From positions 1-54,351 of the forward strand of contig JANQQI010000117.1 in assembly GCA_028285085.1 (NCBI GenBank): a DNA stretch of 54,351 nt, in the 5' to 3' direction. The notes under the pieces are model-generated. The model ran no database searches and had not been told where the DNA came from. It saw nothing but the letters and a program-made list of their open reading frames with translations. Position numbers and translations under genes: made by a program. This document shows, in pieces, positions 33,318 to 42,302 of this stretch (position 1 is the first letter of the stretch; the number at the start of each line of letters is the position of its first letter). The DNA comes from Saprospiraceae bacterium. Its GTDB lineage: Bacteria > Bacteroidota > Bacteroidia > Chitinophagales > Saprospiraceae.

Positions 33318-33836
33318 ATGAAGAAGTTCTTCTTACTCTTTGCCCTAATGGGACTCGTGAGCGTAGGTGTTAACGCTCAAACTTGTACTAAATCTAAAAC
33401 GGCTTGCACTAAGTCTGCAAAAACCGTCAAAGCTGATAAAGCATCAAATGCTTACCTCGTAGCGGCTTCTGCTGCTGCTAAGCACGACGAAAGCGTTGAA
33501 GAGCGCGTGTGCGCTAAATCTGGCAGTGTATCTTTCGTTCGTAAAAGCGTTTGCTCAACAAGTGGTAAAGTAAGCTACCAAGATGTAGAATACTGCACCA
33601 AGTCTAAGAAATTTGTCAATATGTCACCTAGCGAAGGTAAGAAAGCGTCTTGCACAAAGAGTGCAAAAAGCTGTACCAAAGAAGCTAAAGGTGCTTCCGC
33701 CACTAAGGTGTCTAACAAGACGGCTAGCGCCAACAAGAAAAGCTGTAGCAGCAAGAAAACAGCTTGCTGTGCTAAGAAAAAAGCAACTGGTACAACCAGC
33801 GCAGCTAATGCCAAGTTGGTGAAAAATGAAAAGTAA
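33318..33836 (+). CDS. Secreted Cys/Lys/Ser/Thr-rich small protein, unrecognised family
   Basis: 172 residues. A standard signal peptide (KKFFLLFALMGLVSVGVNAQ) is followed by a low-complexity basic N-terminal part with CTKSKTACTKSAK. Residues ~45-100 look folded (SNAYLVAASAAAKHDESVEE, then FVRKSVCSTSGKVSYQ). The tail has repeated C-T-K motifs (CTKSAKSCTKEAK) and ends in a CSSKKTACCAKKK stretch. Thirteen or more cysteines in an exported, very basic chain suggest metal binding, disulfide cross-linking or binding to a negatively charged surface, but no known family is recognised. It has its own terminator downstream. Confidence 0.8.
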   Translation: MKKFFLLFALMGLVSVGVNAQTCTKSKTACTKSAKTVKADKASNAYLVAASAAAKHDESVEERVCAKSGSVSFVRKSVCSTSGKVSYQDVEYCTKSKKFVNMSPSEGKKASCTKSAKSCTKEAKGASATKVSNKTASANKKSCSSKKTACCAKKKATGTTSAANAKLVKNEK

Positions 33837-33862
33837 AAACTGGTTTTGATATATTAAAACAA

Positions 33863-33895
33863 ATGCTTCTCGATGCTACATCGGGAAGCATTTTT
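33863..33895 (+). terminator. Rho-independent terminator after the Cys-rich gene
   Basis: ATGCTTCTCGAT (33863-33874) pairs with ATCGGGAAGCAT (33880-33891) over 12 positions with one wobble, followed by T. Confidence 0.9.
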
Positions 33896-33915
33896 GTTTT
33901 GAGGCAAGGATAAAA

Positions 33916-34341
33916 TCAAAGGACTAGCTCAGAGTAACGACGTCCTTTGCGGTATTGCTCCAAAACGTGCCGCACCGTTTCGGTCATATTCCCCGGTAGT
34001 TGATCGACGGGAAACCAATCCACTTCTTTGAATTTTTTCGTCTCCCGCGCTTGCACGACCCCATCCCAGGCTGTGGGCCGGAAGTACAAGACAATCCGAG
34101 TGAGTTTGTTCTTTTTCTTGTGCAGCGTATGGACGAGTTCCAGATTGCGTTCTTCTAGGATAATTCCGGCCTCTTCTTCGCTTTCCCGAATCAATGATTG
34201 CCGGGCCATTTCATAGTTTTCGACCGTTCCACCAACCAAGGTATAGTTGCCACCATTGGCTTTCCGCTGCTTGAGCAGTAGCAATCGTCCGTGTTCTTCA
34301 AGGATCAATCTTGATTTCAAGAGGATTTTGGTAGTCGCCAT
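33916..34341 (-). CDS. NUDIX hydrolase
   Basis: 141 residues. The Nudix box is seen from GTVENYE through RESEEEAGI near residues 37-60: GX5E, seven residues, then RExxEExGI. It is a small single-domain hydrolase of nucleoside-diphosphate derivatives. The substrate cannot be told from sequence. Nothing around it suggests a pathway. Confidence 0.9.
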   Translation of the reverse strand: MATTKILLKSRLILEEHGRLLLLKQRKANGGNYTLVGGTVENYEMARQSLIRESEEEAGIILEERNLELVHTLHKKKNKLTRIVLYFRPTAWDGVVQARETKKFKEVDWFPVDQLPGNMTETVRHVLEQYRKGRRYSELVL

Positions 34342-34716
34342 AGGTTTATTATCAGAACCTCAATCAATGGTCGAAATATGGATAATTCTTTTGTAAAAAA
34401 GATTAAATTAACTTGATTTTTTTAAATATCAGATGGTTTTGTTATAATTTTGACCCCAGAGAATGTTCTAAAATTCTTGCTTTTTGAATGACAATCTCTT
34501 AAGAACCACGATACTAGATTAGTAATTGGATTACTGTTTTACCGTCTGTTTGGTCTATTTCCAGTCCGTTAAACGCCTGTACTAATCTTGAGTCAAAAGC
34601 TTAAACTGTTGACCTTCAATTTGTACTAATTTTTCAACATACGCTCAGAAAACCGTAGATGACACCTCAGTATTAATACCTTTCTGTTCGTTAAGACCAA
34701 ACAATTTTATACACCT
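34342..34716. other. Intergenic region between NUDIX and the PLP enzyme
   Basis: About 375 bases, AT-rich and without a supported gene. A TAATTTTG that fits the -7 consensus lies at 34445-34452 on the plus strand, but has no TTTG at the right distance upstream, and the leader would be about 260 bases. Confidence 0.4.
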
Positions 34717-35751
34717 ATGAGATATAATAACATCCTTGAGGCCATAGGTCATACCCCTTTAGTAAAGCTTAATCGCATTACCCGAGGAATCAGAGGTACT
34801 TTCTACGCCAAGCTAGAGTCATCAAATCCCGGCCTATCCGCCAAAGATCGGATTGCCATCCATATGGTCAATAAAGCGGAAAAAGAGGGCCGCCTCAAAC
34901 CCGGCGGAACTATTATTGAAGCGACTTCGGGTAATACCGGCTTTAGCATTGCCATGATCAGCGCTATTCGCGGTTACCGTTGTTTTTTGACCGTTACCAG
35001 CAAGATTTCCCAAGAAAAAATCAACCTGCTCAAGGCCATGGGGGCCAGAGTTATTCTTTGCCCAAAGAGTGTGAAGCCGGAAGACCCACGCTCTTATTAC
35101 ATGCGCGCCAAGCAACTAGCTAAGGAAATTCCCAACTCGTTATACCTCAATCAAAATTTCAATACCGACAACTGCGAAGCTCATTATCTGTCGACCGGCC
35201 CGGAAATATGGGAAGCCACAGAAGGTAAGATCACGCATCTGCTTTGTAGCACGGGGACAGGAGGAACGTTGAGTGGTACCGCTCAATATCTTAAGGAAAA
35301 GAATCCGAATATTCAGATTGTGGCCATCGATGCTTATGGTTCCGTGTTGAAAAAGTACTACGAAACTGGGGTTTACGACGAAAATGAAATTTACTCCTAC
35401 CGTATCGAAGGAACAGGTAAAAATATCATCCCGGCAAATGTCAAGTTCGAACACATCGATCGTTATGTAAAGGTGACGGATAAAGATAGTGCTTTCAAAG
35501 CCCGACGACTTGCTAAACAAGAAGGGATGCTGGTCGGCTACTCGAGTGGTGCCGTCATGCAGGGATTGTATGAGATTCGCAATGATCTAAAGAAAGACGA
35601 TGTAGGCGTGTTAATCTTTGCCGATCACGGGAGTCGTTACCTCGGAAAAATTTTCAACGATGAGTGGATGGAAGAACAAGGTTTCCTCTACGGGTCGAAC
35701 GATTATAAATATATGTTGAAGTGGAGAAAATTTTTGCGGAGTATCTCCTAA
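34717..35751 (+). CDS. Cysteine synthase-like PLP-dependent enzyme (CysK/CysM/CBS family), candidate cysteate synthase
   Basis: 344 residues, fold type II PLP enzyme. The PLP lysine is in SAKDR (Lys near residue 43), the substrate loop is TSGNTG, the phosphate-binding loop is STGTGGT and the C-terminal YSSGA is present. It has no CBS regulatory domains. Family members make cysteine from O-acetylserine or O-phosphoserine, or condense serine with other nucleophiles. It is separated from the cupin and other genes downstream by 168 bases on the same strand. Given the oxoamine synthase and SDR gene 3-5 kb downstream, a role as cysteate synthase (phosphoserine or serine plus sulfite) is possible; this is an inference. 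Confidence 0.88.
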   Translation: MRYNNILEAIGHTPLVKLNRITRGIRGTFYAKLESSNPGLSAKDRIAIHMVNKAEKEGRLKPGGTIIEATSGNTGFSIAMISAIRGYRCFLTVTSKISQEKINLLKAMGARVILCPKSVKPEDPRSYYMRAKQLAKEIPNSLYLNQNFNTDNCEAHYLSTGPEIWEATEGKITHLLCSTGTGGTLSGTAQYLKEKNPNIQIVAIDAYGSVLKKYYETGVYDENEIYSYRIEGTGKNIIPANVKFEHIDRYVKVTDKDSAFKARRLAKQEGMLVGYSSGAVMQGLYEIRNDLKKDDVGVLIFADHGSRYLGKIFNDEWMEEQGFLYGSNDYKYMLKWRKFLRSIS

Positions 35752-35919
35752 ACTAAATTCAGAGGCTGCGCGTTTCAGCCATGAGATGAACTACTAACCC
35801 AAGGAGCGATGAGAGAACAGATAATCAACTATTGTGAGAAAAACAGTACCTCCATCCGTTTTTATCTTTTCCTCTCCCGGTTAACGAATCGCCACTTGAA
35901 CTATTAAAAAGCTGTCGTT

Positions 35920-36762
35920 ATGAAACTCCAACCAATTGAAAGGCGAAGCGGGCTCACCCGCCGCGAGTTTGAAGAAGAGTATCTGAAAAAGAACAAACCC
36001 GTCGTCTTTACTGATCTGGCTGCTAAATGGCCCGCTACAGAAAAATGGACCTTTGAATGGCTTTCCAAAAATTATGGGCATTTAGAAGTCCCACTTTACG
36101 ATAATAACTTCCGTAAACCTGGTAAGGGCTATCTCACCCCAACCAAGCACATGCCATTCGGTGATTATCTGGCTTTGATTCAACAGGGACCAACTGAGTT
36201 ACGCATGTTCCTGTACAATATCTTCAAGCATGCACCGGAGTTGACGAGTGATTTTGCCATGCCCCACGTCACGGATGGATTTTTGAAAAATTTCCCGATG
36301 ATGTTTTTCGGTGGTCAAGGTGCTAAGGTAGACTTACACTATGACCTGGATTGCGCTACGGTATTCCTGACCCAATTCCAAACTCGAAAACGCGTCATTC
36401 TCTTTGCCCCAGATCAAGGGGATTACCTTTATCAGCATCCTTTTACCGTGCAAAGCGAAGTCAAACTGGACCGACCAGATTTTGAGCTGCATCCTGCACT
36501 ACTCAAAGCCCAAGGCTACGAAGTGGTTCTCGAGCACGGTGAAACGGTCTTCATGCCGCATCTGTGGTGGCACTACATTTACTACGAAGATGGTGGCTTT
36601 TCATTGAGCCTGCGCCGACATAGCACTTATACGCGTACACGCGGTATCTTCAACATTACCCGCCACTTTGTGGTGGATAAAGGGATGAATTACTTGCTAG
36701 GCCAACGATGGACTAATATCAAGGCCAATATGGCGAAAAAACGCGCTATGGCAGTGCTTTAA
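35920..36762 (+). CDS. JmjC-like cupin (cupin_8/FIH type) Fe(II)/2-oxoglutarate oxygenase
   Basis: 280 residues. N-terminal KPVVFTDLAAKWPATEKWTF and WLSKNYGHLEVPLYD are typical of FIH-like JmjC proteins. Iron ligands are visible as HYDLD (His and Asp) near residue 145 and the distal His in FMPHLWWHYIYY; a 2-oxoglutarate-binding region follows (SLSLRRHS). Family members hydroxylate proteins or small molecules. The next gene starts 18 bases after its stop, so both are in one operon. The substrate is unknown. Confidence 0.88.
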   Translation: MKLQPIERRSGLTRREFEEEYLKKNKPVVFTDLAAKWPATEKWTFEWLSKNYGHLEVPLYDNNFRKPGKGYLTPTKHMPFGDYLALIQQGPTELRMFLYNIFKHAPELTSDFAMPHVTDGFLKNFPMMFFGGQGAKVDLHYDLDCATVFLTQFQTRKRVILFAPDQGDYLYQHPFTVQSEVKLDRPDFELHPALLKAQGYEVVLEHGETVFMPHLWWHYIYYEDGGFSLSLRRHSTYTRTRGIFNITRHFVVDKGMNYLLGQRWTNIKANMAKKRAMAVL

Positions 36763-36780
36763 ATTTCTGTTTACCCATTT

Positions 36781-37764
36781 ATGAAAGTATTAGTCACCGG
36801 TGCGGACGGGCTTCTCGGTAGTAACCTCGTGCGCGAATTAATCGATAGAGGCCACGAAGTCAGTGTTTTCTTATTGCCCAACAGCCAAGCGAAGTCTTTG
36901 GATGGTTTACCCATCAAACGATTTTTTGGAAATATTCTGGAAATAGATACGCTACTGCCCGCTTTAGCCAAACAGGAGGCGCTTATTCACGCCGCTGCCA
37001 ATACGAATATCTGGCCGAGTCGTTCGGAAATTGTGCGCAAGGTCAATATCGAGGGCACCCAAAATGTGATCGAAGCGACGTTGCGTCAGCAGATCAAGCG
37101 AATGATCTACATTGGAACGGCTAATTCCTTTGGCTTTGGCAGCAAATCTCGGCCCGGTACAGAAATTCAGCCTTACGCTTCGAGTCGTTACGGCCTCGAT
37201 TATATGGATTCCAAGTACGAAGCACAACAGCTTATCCTTGATGCTGTCCGTGATCGACAATTGCCAGCGCTTATTGTCAATCCTACTTTTATGCTTGGGC
37301 CTTATGATTCCAAACCGAGCGCCGGGGCGATGATCCTGGCCATCTACCATCGCAAAGTCCCCGGCTTTGCTCCCGGCGGCCGGAATTACATCTACGTCAA
37401 GGATGTCGCCACGGCCATCGCCAATGGCCTGGAAAAAGGCCGAATCGGTGAATGCTACATTGCCGGGAATACCAATCTTTCCTACCGCGAAATGTTTACC
37501 CGCATTGCGAAAATTGTCAAAGTGAAACCGCCGAAGGTGGGCTTTCCTGCTTTTATCCTGCACCTCTACGGCGGGATTGGTTCATTAGTTGGCAAGTTGA
37601 CCCGCCGCGCCCCTACCGTCAGCTATCCTATGGCTCTCATTTCTTGCGACGAGCATTACTTCAACGCTCAAAAAGCCGTTGAGGAATTGGATATGCCCCA
37701 GACCAGTATCGATCAAGCTATTCAAGAATCCTTTGAATGGCTGAATGACAATGGGTATGTATAG
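36781..37764 (+). CDS. NAD(P)-dependent epimerase/dehydratase-like reductase (extended SDR)
   Basis: 327 residues. The nucleotide-binding glycine motif TGADGLLGSNLV is at residues 7-18; the YxxxK pair is in YMDSKYEAQ near residue 142; GNTNLSYREMF follows as in dihydroflavonol-reductase-like enzymes. It belongs to the extended SDR group that also includes CerR, the 3-oxo-ceramide reductase of some bacterial sphingolipid pathways. It is translationally close to the cupin gene. Function remains open. Confidence 0.82.
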   Translation: MKVLVTGADGLLGSNLVRELIDRGHEVSVFLLPNSQAKSLDGLPIKRFFGNILEIDTLLPALAKQEALIHAAANTNIWPSRSEIVRKVNIEGTQNVIEATLRQQIKRMIYIGTANSFGFGSKSRPGTEIQPYASSRYGLDYMDSKYEAQQLILDAVRDRQLPALIVNPTFMLGPYDSKPSAGAMILAIYHRKVPGFAPGGRNYIYVKDVATAIANGLEKGRIGECYIAGNTNLSYREMFTRIAKIVKVKPPKVGFPAFILHLYGGIGSLVGKLTRRAPTVSYPMALISCDEHYFNAQKAVEELDMPQTSIDQAIQESFEWLNDNGYV

Positions 37765-37876
37765 TGTTAACAAGGTTTTAAGGTTAGTATAATATTACCG
37801 ATTCTTAGTGTAATGTTTTATCATTGAACTACGCCTTCAATAAATAGTTACCGTTCATTTTTAAATTTATTGACCA

Positions 37877-38599
37877 ATGAGATTCTCTCTTCTCTTGGCC
37901 TTCTGGGCTATGACAACTATTACCATTGCAGGCGCACAAGATCATCAAACCACTCCGTGGCGTACTCATTTTTGGGCAGGCTATGGCTTTTTTAATACAC
38001 ATACAGATTTTACGGATGAATATTCGATCTTTAGTCCCGGAGAGGGGGCGCATTTCTTTGGTGGTAATATCGCCGAAACGGTATCGGGTATTTCCATTGG
38101 CCTGGGTCAGAGTTATCGATTTCACCCGCGTTGGTCCCTTCAGTTAGAGACTCGTTTTTTTGATGGGGATAGAGTTTATGAAAAAGATCGTTATACCTTG
38201 AGTAATGGGCAAAGGTTTGACTTCCCGGCCGCCGAAGGCGAAATTAGCTCGTGGCAAGCTTCGGCCTTAATAATGTATCGTTTCAATCCTCAGCATCGGG
38301 TTCAGGTTTCCGTAGGGACGGGCTTTGTTGCTGGCCGCTATTGGCATCACTATCGCAATCTGGTCCGCTTGGATTATACGCTGGTAGAAGGTGAAGTCAC
38401 GATATTAGAAGAAACCTTCACTAAAGTCTCGAAAGATCATTATGGTATTCCTCTTCAGGTCTCGTGTGAGATGCTGCTTACTCCACGTTGGTCAGTTGGC
38501 ATTACGACCTTCCTGAGTAATTATCTTTACGATAATTTCTCCTTATTTGATGGAGACTTTGAAGGTGGGATCAATTTGATGGCCGCTTATCAATGGTAG
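37877..38599 (+). CDS. Exported outer-membrane beta-barrel-like protein of unknown function
   Basis: 240 residues. A signal peptide (LLLAFWAMTTITIAGAQ) precedes a strand-rich mature part: HFWAGYGFFNTHTDF, FFGGNIAETVSGISIGLGQS, then VQVSVGTGFVAGRYWHHY. The last strand ends in LMAAYQW, an aromatic C-terminus typical of outer-membrane barrels. No motif of known function is seen. It lies between the reductase and SDR genes on the same strand with 112- and 212-base gaps, so cotranscription is uncertain. Confidence 0.72.
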   Translation: MRFSLLLAFWAMTTITIAGAQDHQTTPWRTHFWAGYGFFNTHTDFTDEYSIFSPGEGAHFFGGNIAETVSGISIGLGQSYRFHPRWSLQLETRFFDGDRVYEKDRYTLSNGQRFDFPAAEGEISSWQASALIMYRFNPQHRVQVSVGTGFVAGRYWHHYRNLVRLDYTLVEGEVTILEETFTKVSKDHYGIPLQVSCEMLLTPRWSVGITTFLSNYLYDNFSLFDGDFEGGINLMAAYQW

Positions 38600-38800
38600 T
38601 ATATAAGGGAAAAATTCTGCCCTTCTATCAGTAATTAGATTAACAACTTGTGTTTTGGGACTTGCTGCAATATCAACAGGAGCCACTTCTCTGTGGTAGA
38701 ACCATTTCATATTTTGCCCGATGCTAACTTATCTTACACTGCCAAAGTTCTTTTTAAACGATAAATTCATCATTTCTCTTTAATCATTTTCGATTCACTT

Positions 38801-38808
38801 TATCTTTG
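38801..38808 (+). promoter_or_regulatory. -7 box almost abutting the SDR start codon
   Basis: TATCTTTG fits TAnnTTTG exactly and ends three bases before the ATG at 38812. With the usual distance to the transcript start the mRNA would be leaderless or nearly so. No TTTG is seen 19-21 bases upstream. Confidence 0.5.
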
Positions 38809-38811
38809 GGG

Positions 38812-39615
38812 ATGTTTCAAAACAAAACCATCGTTATTACGGGCTCAAGTATCGGTATTGGACGTACCCTGGCCCGTAACCTGGCGCAGCAAGGTGCCAA
38901 AATTGTCCTTAACGCCCGCAATGCGGAACGACTCGAGAAAACACGATTAGCGCTCAGTGAAGAAGGCTATGATGTACTCGCGGTTGCGGGGGATGTTTCT
39001 AAGATTGAAGATTGCGAACACTTGATAAAAGCCACCGTTGATCATTTTGGCGGACTCGATGTCCTCATCAACAATGCCGGCATCTCAATGGAAGGTGCCG
39101 TAGCGGATTTGCATCCAGACGTTTTTCGCAAAGTGATGGAAGTCAACTATCTCGGTTCCGTTTATCCTACTCAGGCGGCTCTGCCCCACCTCCAAGCTTC
39201 CAAGGGTAGCGTTATATTCATTGGTAGCGCCGCGGGTATCCGCGGTATCCCGGGCTATGCCGTTTACTCTTCGTCCAAAATGTCTTTGACGGCGCTGGCC
39301 GAGGCACTGCGTACGGAGCTATACGAATCAGGGGTCCATGTGGGCTTAGCGTATGTAGGATTTACCCAAAATGATCCCGAGAAAACGATCTACAATGCAA
39401 AAGGAGAGATCATTCCCCAACCCAATCGCAGTTTTATCAAAGCTGAATCGCCAGAGCGCGTAGCGGAACGCATCATGCGTATGATCAAAAAAAGGCAATT
39501 CAAGCGGGTTTTCACCCCTTTGGGGCAGCTCAATGCCGTAATGAACCGCTTTTTTCCGGGCATCGTCGATGGAATATTGCGCCGAAATTACTTGAAACGG
39601 GGGCGAAAGTCGTAA
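38812..39615 (+). CDS. Short-chain dehydrogenase/reductase, candidate 3-ketosphinganine/3-dehydrocapnine reductase
   Basis: 267 residues from the ATG at 38812 (a TTG two codons earlier overlaps the -7 box). The classical SDR motifs are TGSSIGIG (cofactor), NNAGIS, the catalytic Ser in FIGSAAG and YSSSK (the YxxxK pair). The C-terminal half has a hydrophobic tail (MNRFFPGIVDGILRRNYLKRG), as in lipid-acting SDRs. It lies 177 bases upstream of the alpha-oxoamine synthase, whose product is a 3-keto amine, so reduction of that ketone is the plausible job. Confidence 0.85.
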   Translation: MFQNKTIVITGSSIGIGRTLARNLAQQGAKIVLNARNAERLEKTRLALSEEGYDVLAVAGDVSKIEDCEHLIKATVDHFGGLDVLINNAGISMEGAVADLHPDVFRKVMEVNYLGSVYPTQAALPHLQASKGSVIFIGSAAGIRGIPGYAVYSSSKMSLTALAEALRTELYESGVHVGLAYVGFTQNDPEKTIYNAKGEIIPQPNRSFIKAESPERVAERIMRMIKKRQFKRVFTPLGQLNAVMNRFFPGIVDGILRRNYLKRGRKS

Positions 39616-39792
39616 ATTTGAGGTTTGTAATAAGAACATCTATTTGTTTAATAGAATAATCCAGGCAAAGATCAACCAGAAGATGTGAGGCTTATTTATG
39701 GATGCGTTTTGAATTAAATAGTAACAATTAAACGACTCCCCGATCTTCAATTGCATCACACCCTGGATTAGAATTCAATAACAACTACACAC

Positions 39793-41046
39793 ATGGACTT
39801 ATTTGACAGAGTTAAAAACAATCGAGGACCACTAGGCCAATGGGCGGAAGTAGCAGAAGGCTACTGGATCTTTCCAAAACTAAGAGGCGAATTGTCCAAT
39901 CGCATGGAATTCAACGGCAAAGAAGTCATTTGCTGGAGTGTCAATAACTATCTCGGACTGGGTAATCATCCTGAGGTGCGCAAAGCGGATGCAGAGGCCG
40001 CCGCTGATTGGGGACTGGCTTATCCCATGGGCAGTCGTATGATGTCAGGAAATACAGACCTACACGATGAACTGGAAGAACAACTAGCAGATTTCATTAA
40101 CAAAGAAGAAGTCGTGCTGGTCAACTACGGCTACCAAGGAATCATGTCGGCAGTTGATTGTTTACTGACTCGCCGCGATGTGGTGGTCTATGATGCCGAA
40201 AGTCATGCTTGTATCGTTGATGGGGTACGCATGCATCTCGGTAAACGTTTTGCTTTTGAGCACAATAACATTGAAAGCCTGGAGCGACATCTCCAGTCCG
40301 CCGAGAAGATTGTACAGGAAACTGGCGGCGGTATTTTGGTGATCACTGAAGGGGTTTTCGGCATGCGCGGCGACCAGGGTAAATTACGCGAAATTGTCGC
40401 CTTGAAAGAGCGCTATCAATTCCGTTTACTAGTTGACGATGCGCATGGCTTTGGTGTGCTGGGTAAAACTGGCGCCGGAGCGGGCGAAGAGCAAAATGTA
40501 CAAGACGACATTGATATCTACTTCTCCACTTTCGCAAAATCTATGGCGAGCATCGGTGCTTTCCTTGGAGCGGATAAAGAAGTTATTGATTATTTGAAAT
40601 ACAACATGCGTTCGCAAATCTTTGCGAAATCCCTCCCGATGCCTATCGTGCAGGGAGCAATCAAGCGCTTAGAGATGCTGCGTAGCATGCCAGAATTGCG
40701 CGAAAAACTATGGGAGAATGTACGTGCTCTACAAAATGGTTTGACCGAGCGTGGCTTTACCATCGGTGAGACCAACAGCTGCGTAACGCCAGTTTACATG
40801 CACGGTTCGGTTGAAGAGGCGATGCGCATGGTACATGATCTGCGTGAAAATCACCGCATTTTCTGTTCAATTGTGGTTTATCCGGTAATTCCTAAAGGCA
40901 TGATCATTCTACGCCTGATCCCAACGGCCGCCCATAACTTGGATGATATCCGAGAGAGCCTTGATGCTTTCGAAGCCGTATCCTCTAAACTAAAAAGCGG
41001 CGCTTATCAAGAGGAAGTCAGCTGGGCAGAATTGTATCAGCGCTAA
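39793..41046 (+). CDS. Alpha-oxoamine synthase (serine palmitoyl-/cysteate acyltransferase-like)
   Basis: 417 residues. Fold type I PLP enzyme of the AOS family: active-site His in ESHACIVDG (about 138), DDAHGFGVLGKTGAG (Asp near 216, His near 218) and the PLP lysine in TFAKSMASIG (Lys near 249). The family contains serine palmitoyltransferase, KBL, BioF and the cysteate-fatty acyltransferase needed for capnine in Flavobacterium. The N-terminal EGYWIFPKLRGELSNRMEF is like the Bacteroidota lipid-making members rather than BioF, and no biotin gene is nearby. SPT and cysteate acyltransferase cannot be told apart by eye. Confidence 0.85.
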   Translation: MDLFDRVKNNRGPLGQWAEVAEGYWIFPKLRGELSNRMEFNGKEVICWSVNNYLGLGNHPEVRKADAEAAADWGLAYPMGSRMMSGNTDLHDELEEQLADFINKEEVVLVNYGYQGIMSAVDCLLTRRDVVVYDAESHACIVDGVRMHLGKRFAFEHNNIESLERHLQSAEKIVQETGGGILVITEGVFGMRGDQGKLREIVALKERYQFRLLVDDAHGFGVLGKTGAGAGEEQNVQDDIDIYFSTFAKSMASIGAFLGADKEVIDYLKYNMRSQIFAKSLPMPIVQGAIKRLEMLRSMPELREKLWENVRALQNGLTERGFTIGETNSCVTPVYMHGSVEEAMRMVHDLRENHRIFCSIVVYPVIPKGMIILRLIPTAAHNLDDIRESLDAFEAVSSKLKSGAYQEEVSWAELYQR

Positions 41047-41067
41047 TACATTCCTTTTAAGCTCACC

Positions 41068-41108
41068 GAAGGTGATTCAAGCTGTAGAAGTTTGAATCAC
41101 CTTCTTTT
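41068..41108 (+). terminator. Strong terminator after the oxoamine synthase
   Basis: GAAGGTGATTCAA (41068-41080) and TTGAATCACCTTC (41092-41104) are a perfect 13-bp inverted repeat followed by TTTT. It would separate the upstream genes from the VOC gene. Confidence 0.9.
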
Positions 41109-41130
41109 CCATCATCTCTAATCGCATACT

Positions 41131-42183
41131 ATGCCTATTATCAGCGGAATTCAGCAAATCGGGGTCGGTATTCCAGCCGTTTACGAAGCCTTTGACTGGT
41201 ATCGCAAACATCTCGGAATGGATATTCAGGTGTTCGATGAAGCGGCCGAGGCGGCTTTGATGTTGCCTTATACTGGCGGCGAACCGCGCGAGCGGCACGC
41301 TATTCTGGCGATCAACATTCAAGGTGGCGGTGGCCTGGAAATTTGGCAATACACCTCACGCGTTCCACAGCCCGCTGACTTTGAGGTACAGCTTGGCGAC
41401 CTGGGGATTTTTATCGCTAAGTTCAAAAGCCGAGATGTTGCTCGCTCGTATACCTTACTCCAAAAGCAGGGCGTGGAGCTATTGAGCCAACCCACCGCCA
41501 ACCCCGCTGGCAAACAACATTTCTATCTGAAAGATCCTTACGGTAATGTTTGCGAAGTGATCGAAGCGGATGATTGGTTTAAATTCTACAAATCGCATAC
41601 TGGTGGCGTCTACGGCTGTGTTATTGGCGTATCGGACATTGATCGCGCGCGCGCGGTCTATTCGGATATTTTGGGATACGATGAAGTTTGCTACGATGGC
41701 ACCGATACTTTTAATGATTTTTCTCCTATCGTGGGTGGCAGTAATCAATTCCGTAGAGTCATTTTAAAGAATAGTAAAAAGCGAGAAGGTGCCTTTAGCC
41801 GCTTGTTGGGTGATAGTGAAATTGAATTAGTCCAAGTTCAAGATCGTTCGCCTCGTAAAATTTACGAAAATCGCCTCTGGGGGGATTTAGGCTTTATCCA
41901 CCTCTGCTTTGACATCAACGGCATGGATGAACTCCGTGAGCTATGCACCGCGAAAGGGTTCCCATTCACGGCCGATAGCAGCGATAGTTTTGATATGGGT
42001 GAAGCGGCTGGTCATTTTTCTTATATCGAAGATCCAGATGGTACCTTAATCGAGTTTGTGGAAACCCATAAAGTCCCTGTTCTGAAAAAATTCAACCTTT
42101 ATCTTAATTTACGTAAACGTAATCCTCGTAAGCCTCTGCCGAATTGGATGGTGAGTACGTTGGCTTTTAATCGGGTAAAGTAA
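41131..42183 (+). CDS. Protein with two VOC (glyoxalase/dioxygenase-fold) domains
   Basis: 350 residues. The first VOC unit is at about 4-145 (ISGIQQIGVGIPAVYEAF ... FYLKDPYGNVCEVIEA), the second at about 150-315 (GGVYGCVIGVSDIDRARAVY ... YIEDPDGTLIEFVETHK). The two-unit layout resembles HPPD-like and ring-cleaving dioxygenases, but the metal-binding His/Glu set of HPPD is not complete by eye. It begins 84 bases after the oxoamine synthase with a terminator between. Its role in that pathway is not established. Confidence 0.82.
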   Translation: MPIISGIQQIGVGIPAVYEAFDWYRKHLGMDIQVFDEAAEAALMLPYTGGEPRERHAILAINIQGGGGLEIWQYTSRVPQPADFEVQLGDLGIFIAKFKSRDVARSYTLLQKQGVELLSQPTANPAGKQHFYLKDPYGNVCEVIEADDWFKFYKSHTGGVYGCVIGVSDIDRARAVYSDILGYDEVCYDGTDTFNDFSPIVGGSNQFRRVILKNSKKREGAFSRLLGDSEIELVQVQDRSPRKIYENRLWGDLGFIHLCFDINGMDELRELCTAKGFPFTADSSDSFDMGEAAGHFSYIEDPDGTLIEFVETHKVPVLKKFNLYLNLRKRNPRKPLPNWMVSTLAFNRVK

Positions 42184-42302
42184 GGAGGACTCTTAGAAGA
42201 TGTATAGGCATTTTGAGATGCTAAATCTTTGCCGTCAAAGTAATTGCTTTCTTGATTGCGTTCATTTTTCCTACAGCTGAAAAAGAACCAAAAAAGCCGC
42301 AA

